Assembly: GCF_016907835.1 (NCBI RefSeq)
Contig: NZ_JAFBCT010000001.1
Span: forward strand, 1,922,001 to 1,986,000
Direction: 5' to 3'
DNA: 64,000 nucleotides
Source of the DNA: Agromyces cerinus
GTDB lineage: Bacteria > Actinomycetota > Actinomycetes > Actinomycetales > Microbacteriaceae
Position 1 is the stretch's first letter; the number at the start of each line of letters is the position of its first letter. The notes beneath the pieces are model-generated. The model ran no database searches. It was not told the DNA's origin and saw only the letters and a program-made list of their open reading frames with translations. The position numbers and the translations under genes are program-made. This document shows, one piece after another, positions 17,009-23,539 of the stretch.

Positions 17009-18469
17009 TCATGCGCTCTTGCGGCGGAGGCGAGCGACCACGAGGAACGCGAGTCCGGCGATCACGATGGCGCCCGCGGCGATCGCGATCGAGGTGCCGG
17101 CGAAACCGGTGCTGGCGAGGCCCGCGCCATCATGCGACGTGGTCGTGCCGCCTTCGCCGCCACCCGGCGGCGTGGTCGTCGGGCCCGTGGCGCACTCGGG
17201 CGTGGCCTTCGGGTACGAGATCGTCACCGGAACCTCGGGGTTCACGACGAGCTTGGCCGTGATGGCGCCACGGGTCCAGGCGAAGTTGCCGTCGGTCTCG
17301 ACCCACTTGTCGCCGACGAGCGCCCAGCCCGGCCATCCGTTGGCCGTGCCGTCTTCGTCGACCGAAGCACCGGGCCAGAGCACCTCGCCCTTGAGGCTGC
17401 CGTTCTCGAGCTCGCCCAGCTTGATGGTCTCGGTGTTCACGCCGTCGGTGAGCACGAGCGAGGCCGTATTGCCGGTCGACTGCTTGTCGGGGTCGGTCAG
17501 CTTCACGTCGAAGGTGATCCACGGCGAGTCCGCCACGCAGGTGCCGGTCGCGAACGAGCCCTCGAGTGTCGGATCCTTCGGCTCCACCTCGCACGGGTCA
17601 TCCGTGAATTCGAACGTCCATGAGGTCTTCGCGCCGTCGGCGAACTTGTAGCCGGCAGCGGCGACCGCACTCACGACGACCTTGCCCGACGCGACCGTGC
17701 CGTCGACGGTCCAGTCGATGCGGGTCGTGTCCGTCGGAGCCGTGAACCCGTCGTCGATGGTGCCGCAGAGGTCGATCGACGTCGGCACGATCTCGATGAC
17801 GATGACCTCGGGCTCCTCTTCGCACGGCACGTTCGTGAACGTGAACGTCCACACCTTCTGCGCGCCGGCCTCGAAGACGAAGCCGAGCTTCGTCGCCGCA
17901 GTCAGCACCACGGTGCCGGATTGGACCGACCCGGTCACCGACCAGGTGATCGCCGTGGTGTCGCTCGGCTGCGAGTACGAGTCGTTCGCCGTGCCGCAGG
18001 GGTCGACGGACGTGGGCTCGACCTCGACCTTCACGACCTCGGGCTCGACCGGTACGTCGACGTAGCGCACCGAGTAGTGACTGATGTCCTTGCCCGACGG
18101 GTGGGAGATGATGACGGACGCGACGGGCGGGTCGTACGTGGTGGAGACGGGTCCGTCGCCCTGGTTGTCGGAGCCGGCCTTGACGCAGACCTCGGCGATG
18201 AGCTTGCCCTCGGGCGCTTCGATCGTGAACGACGCTCCGACGGCGTCGGACTTGTGCCCGGTGTCGAGGTTGGCGCAGACCTTCCCTTCATTGCCTTCGC
18301 CTCCCGCCGACGCGGGTGCGGCGATGCCGACGAGGGCGAGGCCGGTGCCGAGCACGAGTGCGGTGAGTGCCGCGGCGACGCGGTGGAGCGGGCTCGGCGA
18401 TGACGATCGCCTGGATGTTCTGCTGCCGCTGACAGCAGCGGGCGCCAGAGCGGCGCGGGGCGTACTCAT
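17009..18469 (-). CDS. LAxTG-anchored surface protein, paralogue 1
   Basis: 486 residues. Signal peptide: long basic N-region then VAAALTALVLGTGLALVGIAAPASA. Two diverged repeats of about 80 residues each of the 'xPTSxDxCG...TITWxVTG...WTFxFTxxPC' type lie near residues 140-320. A C-terminal module of about 110 residues (ATGTCVADSPWITFDV to NPEVPVTISYP) precedes a Pro/Gly/Thr spacer, the sortase signal LASTG, a hydrophobic segment and the basic tail RLRRKSA. So it is exported and should be sortase-linked to peptidoglycan. Likely an adhesin or structural surface protein; ligand unknown. I use the ATG at 18469, which has GGAG 9 nt upstream; the paralogue has the same arrangement. Paired cysteines suggest disulfides in each repeat. 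Confidence 0.85.
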   Translation of the reverse strand: MSTPRAALAPAAVSGSRTSRRSSSPSPLHRVAAALTALVLGTGLALVGIAAPASAGGEGNEGKVCANLDTGHKSDAVGASFTIEAPEGKLIAEVCVKAGSDNQGDGPVSTTYDPPVASVIISHPSGKDISHYSVRYVDVPVEPEVVKVEVEPTSVDPCGTANDSYSQPSDTTAITWSVTGSVQSGTVVLTAATKLGFVFEAGAQKVWTFTFTNVPCEEEPEVIVIEIVPTSIDLCGTIDDGFTAPTDTTRIDWTVDGTVASGKVVVSAVAAAGYKFADGAKTSWTFEFTDDPCEVEPKDPTLEGSFATGTCVADSPWITFDVKLTDPDKQSTGNTASLVLTDGVNTETIKLGELENGSLKGEVLWPGASVDEDGTANGWPGWALVGDKWVETDGNFAWTRGAITAKLVVNPEVPVTISYPKATPECATGPTTTPPGGGEGGTTTSHDGAGLASTGFAGTSIAIAAGAIVIAGLAFLVVARLRRKSA

Positions 18470-18630
18470 TCGGGGTGTCTCCATCGGTCGGCCCGGCAGG
18501 GTCGGCGAATCCGAGGTGACGGCGGCGCTCAGGGCGCACAGCGATGTCGACGGGCGCCGAGGCGCTCGTCGACTGACGTCGGGTGGTTCGGGTGATGAAT
18601 CGGGTTCGCGTAGCCGGGGGGCTGGGCTGT
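18470..18630 (-). other. Conserved 5' leader of surface protein 1 (candidate structured RNA)
   Basis: About 160 nt between the predicted transcription start and the ATG. It aligns over its whole length with the leader at 21115-21274, with scattered substitutions and a 1-nt length difference just before the start codon that changes the reading frame. So the similarity is nucleic acid, not protein. It could be a regulatory leader or simply recently duplicated DNA. I matched it to no riboswitch consensus I know. This leader plus the promoter and terminator fill the 341-bp gene-free stretch. Confidence 0.45.
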
Positions 18631-18636
18631 GTCCTC

Positions 18637-18710
18637 AGTATGTCCCCTCAAACGGGGACTCGTCAGTCATTTTCGCCACCGGGGTACGAAATCACTCCCG
18701 AACGGGGGAC
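18637..18710 (-). promoter_or_regulatory. Surface protein 1 promoter with GTCCCC dyads
   Basis: Minus strand -35 CTGACG (18661-18666) and -10 CATACT (18637-18642) with an 18-bp spacer. The spacer is filled by the dyad GTCCCCTCAAACGGGGAC (plus strand, 18642-18659). Two further related elements follow upstream: one around 18674-18687 (weak) and one around 18694-18710 containing CCCGAACGGGGGAC. The same set occurs at the paralogue. Such a dyad between -35 and -10 is a typical repressor operator or spacer-acting activator site. Confidence 0.6.
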
Positions 18711-18765
18711 GTATCGGCCCCGCCCTCCCTGTCGAGCGGCGCTCATGGCGCGCATCGTGCACGAA

Positions 18766-18789
18766 GGGGGCCCGGTGAACCGGGCCCCC
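18766..18789 (-). terminator. Terminator of surface protein 2
   Basis: Perfect 10-bp stem GGGGGCCCGG / CCGGGCCCCC with a TGAA loop, 21 bp after the stop codon. It is a near copy of the hairpin at 16964-16987, part of the tandem duplication. Confidence 0.85.
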
Positions 18790-18810
18790 TCGGTGTGCGT
18801 CAGCGACGCG

Positions 18811-21114
18811 TTACGCGCGCTTGCGGCGGATGCGAGCCACCACGAGGAACGCGACACCGGCGATCACGATGATGCCCGCGACGATCGCGATCGACGTGCC
18901 GGCGAAACCGGTGCTGGCAAGACCCGCGCCGTTCGGCTCGGGCGGAGTGCTGCCCTCGCCGCCGCCCGGGGGCGTGACCTTCGGGCCGGTGGCGCACTCG
19001 GGCGTCGCCGGCGGGTACGAGATCGTCACCGGAACCTCGGGGTTCACGACGAGCTTGGCCGTGATGTCACCGCGGGTCCAGGCGAAGTTGTCGTCGACCT
19101 CGATCCACTTGTCGCCGACGAGCGCCCAGCCCGGCCAGCCGTTGGCCTTGCCGTCTTCGTCGACCGAGGCGCCGGGCCACAGCACCTCGCCCTTCAGGCT
19201 GCCGTCCTTCAGGTCGCCGAGCACGATCGTCTCGGTGTTGGTGCCGTCGGTCAGGACGAGCGAGGCGGTGTTGCCGGTCGACTGCTTGTCGGGGTCGGTC
19301 ATCTCGACGTCGAAGGTGATCCACGGGGAGTCCGCCACGCAGGTGCCGGTCGCGAACGAGCCGGTGAGCGACGGCGCGATGCAGTCGGCGTCGGAGTAGG
19401 GGAAGGTCCAGGTGACCGGGCCGCCCTCGGCGAACGCGTATCCGGGCTTCGCCGTCGCCGTGACCGTCCAGACCCCGGCGACGTCGGCCGAGGCCCAGTC
19501 GATGGTGTCGGTGTCCTCGGGGACCGTCAGCTTCTCGTTGTCGGGACCGCACGTGTCGGAGAACTCGGGCGCGCCGACGAGCTCGATCACGCAGGGCGAG
19601 TCATCGACCGTGAACGTCCACTCGTCCTTGGCGCCCTCGGGGAACGCCGAGCCGGGCTTCGCGGTCGCGGTGACCGTGATCGTGCCGTTCTCCTCGGACG
19701 AGCTCCAGTCGATGGTGTCGGTGTCCTCGGGGACCGTCAGCTTCTCGTTGTCGGGACCGCACTTGTCGCTGAACGTCGGCTCGCCGACGACCTCGATGAT
19801 GCACGGCACGTCGTTGATCGTGAAGGTCCAGGTCTTCGTGGCACCCTCGGGGAAGACGTTGCCGGCCTTCGCCGTCGCCGTCACCGTGATGACGCCGTTC
19901 TCCTCGGACGAGTTCCAGTCGATCGTCTCGGTGTCCTCGGGAACCGTGAGCTTCTCGTTGTCGGGTCCGCACTTGTCGGAGAACTCGGGCGCACCGACGA
20001 CCTGCACCACACAGGGCTTGTCGTCGATCGGGAAGGTCCAGCTCGTCGTCGCACCCTCGGGGAAGACGTTTCCGGCCTTCGCCGTCGCCGTCACGGTGAT
20101 GACGCCGTTCGACTCGGACGAGTTCCAGTCGATCGTCGCGGTGTCTTCGGGAAGCGTCAGCTTCTCGTTGTCGGGACCGCACGTGTCGACGAACTCGGGC
20201 GCACCGACGACCTGCACCACACAGGGCTCGTCATCGATGGTGAAGGTCCACTCGGTCTTCGAGTCCTTCGTGAACTCGTAGCCGGGCTTCGCCGTCGCCG
20301 TCACCGTGATGACGCCGTTCGACTCGGACGAGTTCCAGTCGATCGTCGCGGTGTCTTCGGGAAGTGTCAGCTTCTCGTTGTCGGGACCGCACACGTCGAC
20401 GTACGTCGGCGCGCCCTCGACCGGGATCTTGACGATGGGCTTCGTGCAGTCCGGGTACTGGAGCAGGCTCTGATCGCCGCGGGCCTCGACCGTGTAGGTC
20501 TTGCCGTGCTTGATGTAGCTGAACGCCGGGTAGATGTCTTCCAGGTCCTGGTGCTTGTCGTGACCGGAGCGGAAGAAGGCGCTGACCGAGGTCGTGAGCT
20601 TCACGAACGGGTTCGTCTCGCTGTGCGTGGCGTGGCAGAAGGTGATCTTCTTCACCGTCGGCACGGTCTCGCACTGCTCTTCGGTGATCGTGATGCTGGC
20701 GCTGTCGTCATTCTCGGCGCCGTTGCTCCACTCGGCCGTGAGCCTCAGGGTGTAGGTGCCGGGCGTCACGTCGGCCTGCGTGAAGGTCGCGCTCTTGCCC
20801 TTCTTGATCTCGGTGCCGACCTTCACGATGCGCTCATCGCTCGACGCGATGATCTTCTCGTCCTTCTTGGACTCGGAGTTCGTCACCGTCCACTCGATCG
20901 ACGGTGTTCCGTCGGCGTCGCAGACGACCGCCGGGCTGATCGTGTTGTGATGGGCGCTCGCGGGCGCCGCGACGCCCACGAGGGCGAATCCCGCGCCGAG
21001 CGCGAGTGAGGTGAGGATCGCCGCGAAGCGGCGGAACGGGCGTCGTGACGACCATCGCACGCGAGTGCGGGCATCGCCGTCGGCGTGCGCCAGAGCGGCG
21101 CCGGGCTTGCTCAT
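18811..21114 (-). CDS. LAxTG-anchored repeat surface protein, paralogue 2
   Basis: 767 residues from the ATG at 21114 (MSKPGAALAHADG); an open frame continues upstream but the leader comparison shows it is not coding. Order: signal peptide (LTSLALGAGFALVGVAAPASA), a domain with HHNTISPAVVCDADGTPSI, a CHATHSETNPFVKL...GHDKHQDLEDIYP module found in many actinobacterial surface proteins, five 70-residue repeats (CGPDNEKLT.PEDT.TIDW), the same 110-residue ATGTCVADSPWITFDV module as paralogue 1, a Pro/Gly-rich spacer, LASTG sortase signal, membrane helix and RIRRKRA tail. Expected to be cell-wall linked and extended from the surface by the repeats. No sortase gene is in the window. Confidence 0.88.
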   Translation of the reverse strand: MSKPGAALAHADGDARTRVRWSSRRPFRRFAAILTSLALGAGFALVGVAAPASAHHNTISPAVVCDADGTPSIEWTVTNSESKKDEKIIASSDERIVKVGTEIKKGKSATFTQADVTPGTYTLRLTAEWSNGAENDDSASITITEEQCETVPTVKKITFCHATHSETNPFVKLTTSVSAFFRSGHDKHQDLEDIYPAFSYIKHGKTYTVEARGDQSLLQYPDCTKPIVKIPVEGAPTYVDVCGPDNEKLTLPEDTATIDWNSSESNGVITVTATAKPGYEFTKDSKTEWTFTIDDEPCVVQVVGAPEFVDTCGPDNEKLTLPEDTATIDWNSSESNGVITVTATAKAGNVFPEGATTSWTFPIDDKPCVVQVVGAPEFSDKCGPDNEKLTVPEDTETIDWNSSEENGVITVTATAKAGNVFPEGATKTWTFTINDVPCIIEVVGEPTFSDKCGPDNEKLTVPEDTDTIDWSSSEENGTITVTATAKPGSAFPEGAKDEWTFTVDDSPCVIELVGAPEFSDTCGPDNEKLTVPEDTDTIDWASADVAGVWTVTATAKPGYAFAEGGPVTWTFPYSDADCIAPSLTGSFATGTCVADSPWITFDVEMTDPDKQSTGNTASLVLTDGTNTETIVLGDLKDGSLKGEVLWPGASVDEDGKANGWPGWALVGDKWIEVDDNFAWTRGDITAKLVVNPEVPVTISYPPATPECATGPKVTPPGGGEGSTPPEPNGAGLASTGFAGTSIAIVAGIIVIAGVAFLVVARIRRKRA
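19376..20425 (-). repeat. Five 210-bp in-frame tandem repeats within surface protein 2
   Basis: The segment encoding CGPDNEKLT recurs every 210 bp (plus-strand starts of the shared cttctcgttgtcggg core near 19531, 19741, 19951, 20161 and 20371). Each unit is 70 residues with two cysteines and a WTF motif. Neighbouring units 2-4 are the most alike at DNA level, which points to recent copy-number change. Confidence 0.9.
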
Positions 21115-21274
21115 TCGGGTTTCTCCATCGGTCGGCCCGGCAGAGTCGTCGAATCCGAGGTGACGGCGGCGCTCGGGGCGCACAGCGATGCCGACGGGCG
21201 CGGTGCACTCGTCGACTGACGTCGGGTGGTTCGGGTGGTGATTCGGGTTCGCGTCGCCGGGGGGCTTGGCTGTG
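21115..21274 (-). other. Conserved 5' leader of surface protein 2 (candidate structured RNA)
   Basis: About 160 nt, paralogous to 18470-18630. It contains a possible stem CCGAG/CTCGG, and ends in CGATGGAGAAACCCGAATGAG, in which GGAG serves as the ribosome-binding site for the second ATG. Conservation is nearly uniform, so selection on structure cannot be told from recent duplication by eye. Confidence 0.45.
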
Positions 21275-21280
21275 TCCCCC

Positions 21281-21354
21281 ATTATGTCCCCCGAAACGGG
21301 GACGTGTCACCCATTTGCCCCATCGGGGTACAAAGTTCCTCCCGAACGGGGGAC
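21281..21354 (-). promoter_or_regulatory. Surface protein 2 promoter with three GTCCCC dyads
   Basis: Minus strand -35 GTGACA (21305-21310), 18-bp spacer, -10 CATAAT (21281-21286). Dyad C (21286-21303) is GTCCCCCGAAACGGGGAC on the plus strand and occupies the spacer. Dyad B (21317-21331) contains CCCCATCGGGG and dyad A (21337-21354) contains CTCCCGAACGGGGGAC. All three have the GTCCCC/GGGGAC theme. Confidence 0.65.
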
Positions 21355-21387
21355 AAACGGGTCGTCGCCCGGTCGAACGGCCCTTCG

Positions 21388-21990
21388 TCAGCGGTGGTCG
21401 ACGACGCGTCGACGGGGGTGCTCGGGGTCGCTGTCGTCGATCACGACGGATGCCGCGAGGCGCGGGTCGCTCTCTGCGTAGGCGATCCTGTCGGCCGGGT
21501 CGACCGGGTCGCCGTCGAGGGCGATCCGCACGTCCCAGAGGCCCGCGAGTCGCGGGCGCAGCACGAACCGCCCGTCGAGCACGAGGATCGCGTCCTCGGA
21601 TCCGGTGATCCACTTGGGCTCGACCCACGCGTCGCGGGTCGGGTCCCAGACTCGCGTCACGAATGCGGTCGAGCCGCCGAGGCGGAACGGCTCGACGAGC
21701 ACGCGACGCAGTGCGGACTCGTCGAATCCGTAGCGGTAGTAGCGCTCGGGGGTGTCGGCGCCGAACGCCGCCTGGGCCTCGCGCGACCGGTGGAAGCCCT
21801 CCATGCTCGCGCGGAACACCGCATGGTCGCGCTCCGCGAGCACCGCCGCGAGATCGTCGGCGAGCGCCGTCTTGCCACTCCGCAGCGGCCCGTCGATCGC
21901 GACGATCGTGCGCCCGCGGCCGTGATGCTGCAGCACCTCGTCGGCGATGGAGCGCAGGAAGGTGACCCGGGGCGTGGTGACGAGCCTCAT
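21388..21990 (-). CDS. P-loop nucleoside (uridine) kinase-like protein
   Basis: 200 residues. Walker A is IVAIDGPLRSGKTALADDL (about residues 28-46); the middle contains RASMEGFHRSREAQ, the equivalent of the uridine kinase substrate region, and YYRYGFDESALRRVLVEPF. Proteins like this are annotated as uridine kinase in Microbacteriaceae, but nucleoside specificity is unproven. Leaderless start: TAGGCT ends 6 nt before the ATG. Divergent from mutY. Confidence 0.8.
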   Translation of the reverse strand: MRLVTTPRVTFLRSIADEVLQHHGRGRTIVAIDGPLRSGKTALADDLAAVLAERDHAVFRASMEGFHRSREAQAAFGADTPERYYRYGFDESALRRVLVEPFRLGGSTAFVTRVWDPTRDAWVEPKWITGSEDAILVLDGRFVLRPRLAGLWDVRIALDGDPVDPADRIAYAESDPRLAASVVIDDSDPEHPRRRVVDHR

Positions 21991-22037
21991 GCGATGAGCC
22001 TAGCTCCGCGGCATCCGCCTCGCCGTAGGCTGGACGG
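21991..22037. promoter_or_regulatory. Mirror-image leaderless promoters (kinase / mutY)
   Basis: TAGGCT on the minus strand at 21997-22002 and TAGGCT on the plus strand at 22026-22031, each 6 nt from its ATG. The whole intergenic region is 47 bp, so the two promoters occlude each other. Confidence 0.65.
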
Positions 22038-22928
22038 ATGCCCCGAACGCCCGGCCCCGATGCGATCGCGCCCCCCGTGGTCGCCTGGTTCGCGGATGCC
22101 GCGCGGCCGCTGCCGTGGCGCGCCGCCGACGTCTCGCCGTGGGCGGTGCTCGTCAGCGAGTTCATGCTGCAGCAGACGCAGGTCGCGCGAGTCGTGCCCA
22201 GGTGGGAGGCGTGGATCGAACGCTGGCCGACACCGGCGGCCCTCGCCGCCGAGCCGCCGTCCGAGGCGGTGCGGGCGTGGGATCGGCTGGGCTACCCGCG
22301 TCGGGCGCTCTGGCTCCACCGCGCGGCGGTCGAGATCGTCGAGCGTCACGGCGGCGAGGTGCCGAGCGACCTCGATGCGCTCCTCGCGCTGCAGGGCATC
22401 GGTCCGTACACGGCGCGCGCGATCGCCGCATTCGCCTTCGGGCTGCGGGTGCCGGTCGTCGACACCAACACGCGACGGGTCATCGCCCGGTCGGTCTCAG
22501 GGCAGGCCGAGCCCGGGCCGCCGTCGACGAAGCGGGACCTCGCCGCGATGGCGGAGCTGCTCCCCCGCGACGACGACGCCGCCCGTCGGTTCAACGCCGG
22601 CGCGATGGAACTCGGCGCGACGGTGTGCACGGCACGGACACCCGAGTGCGACTCGTGCCCGATCGCCGGCTCATGTGCGTGGCGCGCCGCCGGCTATCCC
22701 GCCTACGCGGGCCCCAGGAAGGCCGTGCAGGCCCGCTTCGCCGGCTCCGATCGCCAGGTGCGCGGACTCGTCATGCGCGAGCTCAGGGCGGCGCACCGCC
22801 CCGTCGGCCGAGCCGAGCTCGAGCCCGTCTGGGCCGACGTCGCTCAGCTCGACCGTGCACTCACGACGCTCGTCGCCGACGGACTCGCCGTCTGCGACGC
22901 CGAGGGCTATCGACTGCCCGAGGGCTGA
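22038..22928 (+). CDS. mutY: A/G-specific adenine DNA glycosylase
   Basis: 296 residues. Removes adenine mispaired with 8-oxoguanine. Catalytic Glu in EFMLQQTQVARV (E41), helix-hairpin-helix LQGIGPYTARAIAAF (about 117-131), catalytic Asp in VVDTNTRRV (about 140), and the [4Fe-4S] ligands C-x6-C-x2-C-x5-C in CTARTPECDSCPIAGSC. The C-terminal MutT-like domain is short, as in mycobacterial MutY (about 300 residues). It abuts the convergent rbfA stop without overlap. Confidence 0.93.
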   Translation: MPRTPGPDAIAPPVVAWFADAARPLPWRAADVSPWAVLVSEFMLQQTQVARVVPRWEAWIERWPTPAALAAEPPSEAVRAWDRLGYPRRALWLHRAAVEIVERHGGEVPSDLDALLALQGIGPYTARAIAAFAFGLRVPVVDTNTRRVIARSVSGQAEPGPPSTKRDLAAMAELLPRDDDAARRFNAGAMELGATVCTARTPECDSCPIAGSCAWRAAGYPAYAGPRKAVQARFAGSDRQVRGLVMRELRAAHRPVGRAELEPVWADVAQLDRALTTLVADGLAVCDAEGYRLPEG

Positions 22929-23417
22929 TCAGCGCGCGGCATCCGCTTCGTCGACGCTCTCGTCGCCGCCCTGCACCTCGTCGCCGTCTTCGTCGAACTC
23001 GCGGGGCTTGACGTACGGGTCGGCCTCGCCGGCGTACTCCGCGGATGCCGCGAGCTCGGCCGTCTCGGCGTCGCGCGTCTGCGCCTCACGGAGGAGCGCA
23101 CTGATGTGCTCGGCGTTCTCCGGGATCGCGTCGGCGATGAACTCGAGCGACGGGGTGAGCCGCGCCGTGATGTTGCGGCCGACCTCGCTGCGGAGCATGC
23201 CGGTCGCCGCTGCGAGCGCCTTGGCCGAGTCTTCGCGCTCCTCGTCGGTGCCGTACACCGTGTAGAAGATGCTCGCGTGCTGCAGGTCGCCGGTGACGCG
23301 AACGTCGGTGATGGTGACGAACCCGAGCCGCGGGTCGCGCAGGCCCTTGTCGAGCCGCTTGGCCACGATCTCCTTGATGCGATCGGCCATCTTCCTGGCC
23401 CGTGCCGGATCCGCCAT
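22929..23417 (-). CDS. rbfA: 30S ribosome-binding factor A
   Basis: 162 residues. KH-like core DPRLGFVTITDVRVTGDLQHASIFYTVYG and LRSEVGRNITARLTPSLEFIADAI, the standard RbfA signature; helps mature the 5' end of 16S rRNA. The C-terminal 40 residues are an acidic tail (EFDEDGDEVQGGDESVDEAD). The ATG has AAGGAGAG 5 nt upstream. Last gene of the nusA-ylxR-infB-rbfA cluster. Confidence 0.93.
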   Translation of the reverse strand: MADPARARKMADRIKEIVAKRLDKGLRDPRLGFVTITDVRVTGDLQHASIFYTVYGTDEEREDSAKALAAATGMLRSEVGRNITARLTPSLEFIADAIPENAEHISALLREAQTRDAETAELAASAEYAGEADPYVKPREFDEDGDEVQGGDESVDEADAAR

Positions 23418-23488
23418 GTTGTCTCTCCTTTTCGTGGCAAGGCCTGAACGGCTTCGCCGCCCTGGCCGCCTCGACGTGAATCGGGGTA

Positions 23489-23529
23489 GGGGTCCCCGCT
23501 CTTCACCTCAGTGAAAGAACGGGGACCCC
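23489..23529. terminator. Strong hairpin between infB and rbfA
   Basis: 10-bp stem GGGGTCCCCG / CGGGGACCCC continued by a second helix TCTTCAC / GTGAAAGA around a small loop. No U-tract on either side. It sits 11 bp past the infB stop, so it may terminate or attenuate read-through into rbfA, or protect the infB 3' end. Confidence 0.7.
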
Positions 23530-23539
23530 TTCCCACGAT

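Noticed and set aside
18583..21009. An 808-codon plus-strand frame with internal repeats
   Set aside because: It is the antisense reading of the surface-protein repeats; the minus frame has signal peptide, LASTG anchor and ribosome-binding site.
21115..21274. Known riboswitch (cyclic di-GMP or cyclic di-AMP class) in the surface-protein leaders
   Set aside because: A few short strings near the 3' end are suggestive, but the diagnostic core sequences of these classes are missing.
21115..21282. N-terminal extension of surface protein 2 by 56 codons
   Set aside because: The equivalent stretch at the paralogue is in a different frame although the DNA is conserved, so it is leader rather than coding.
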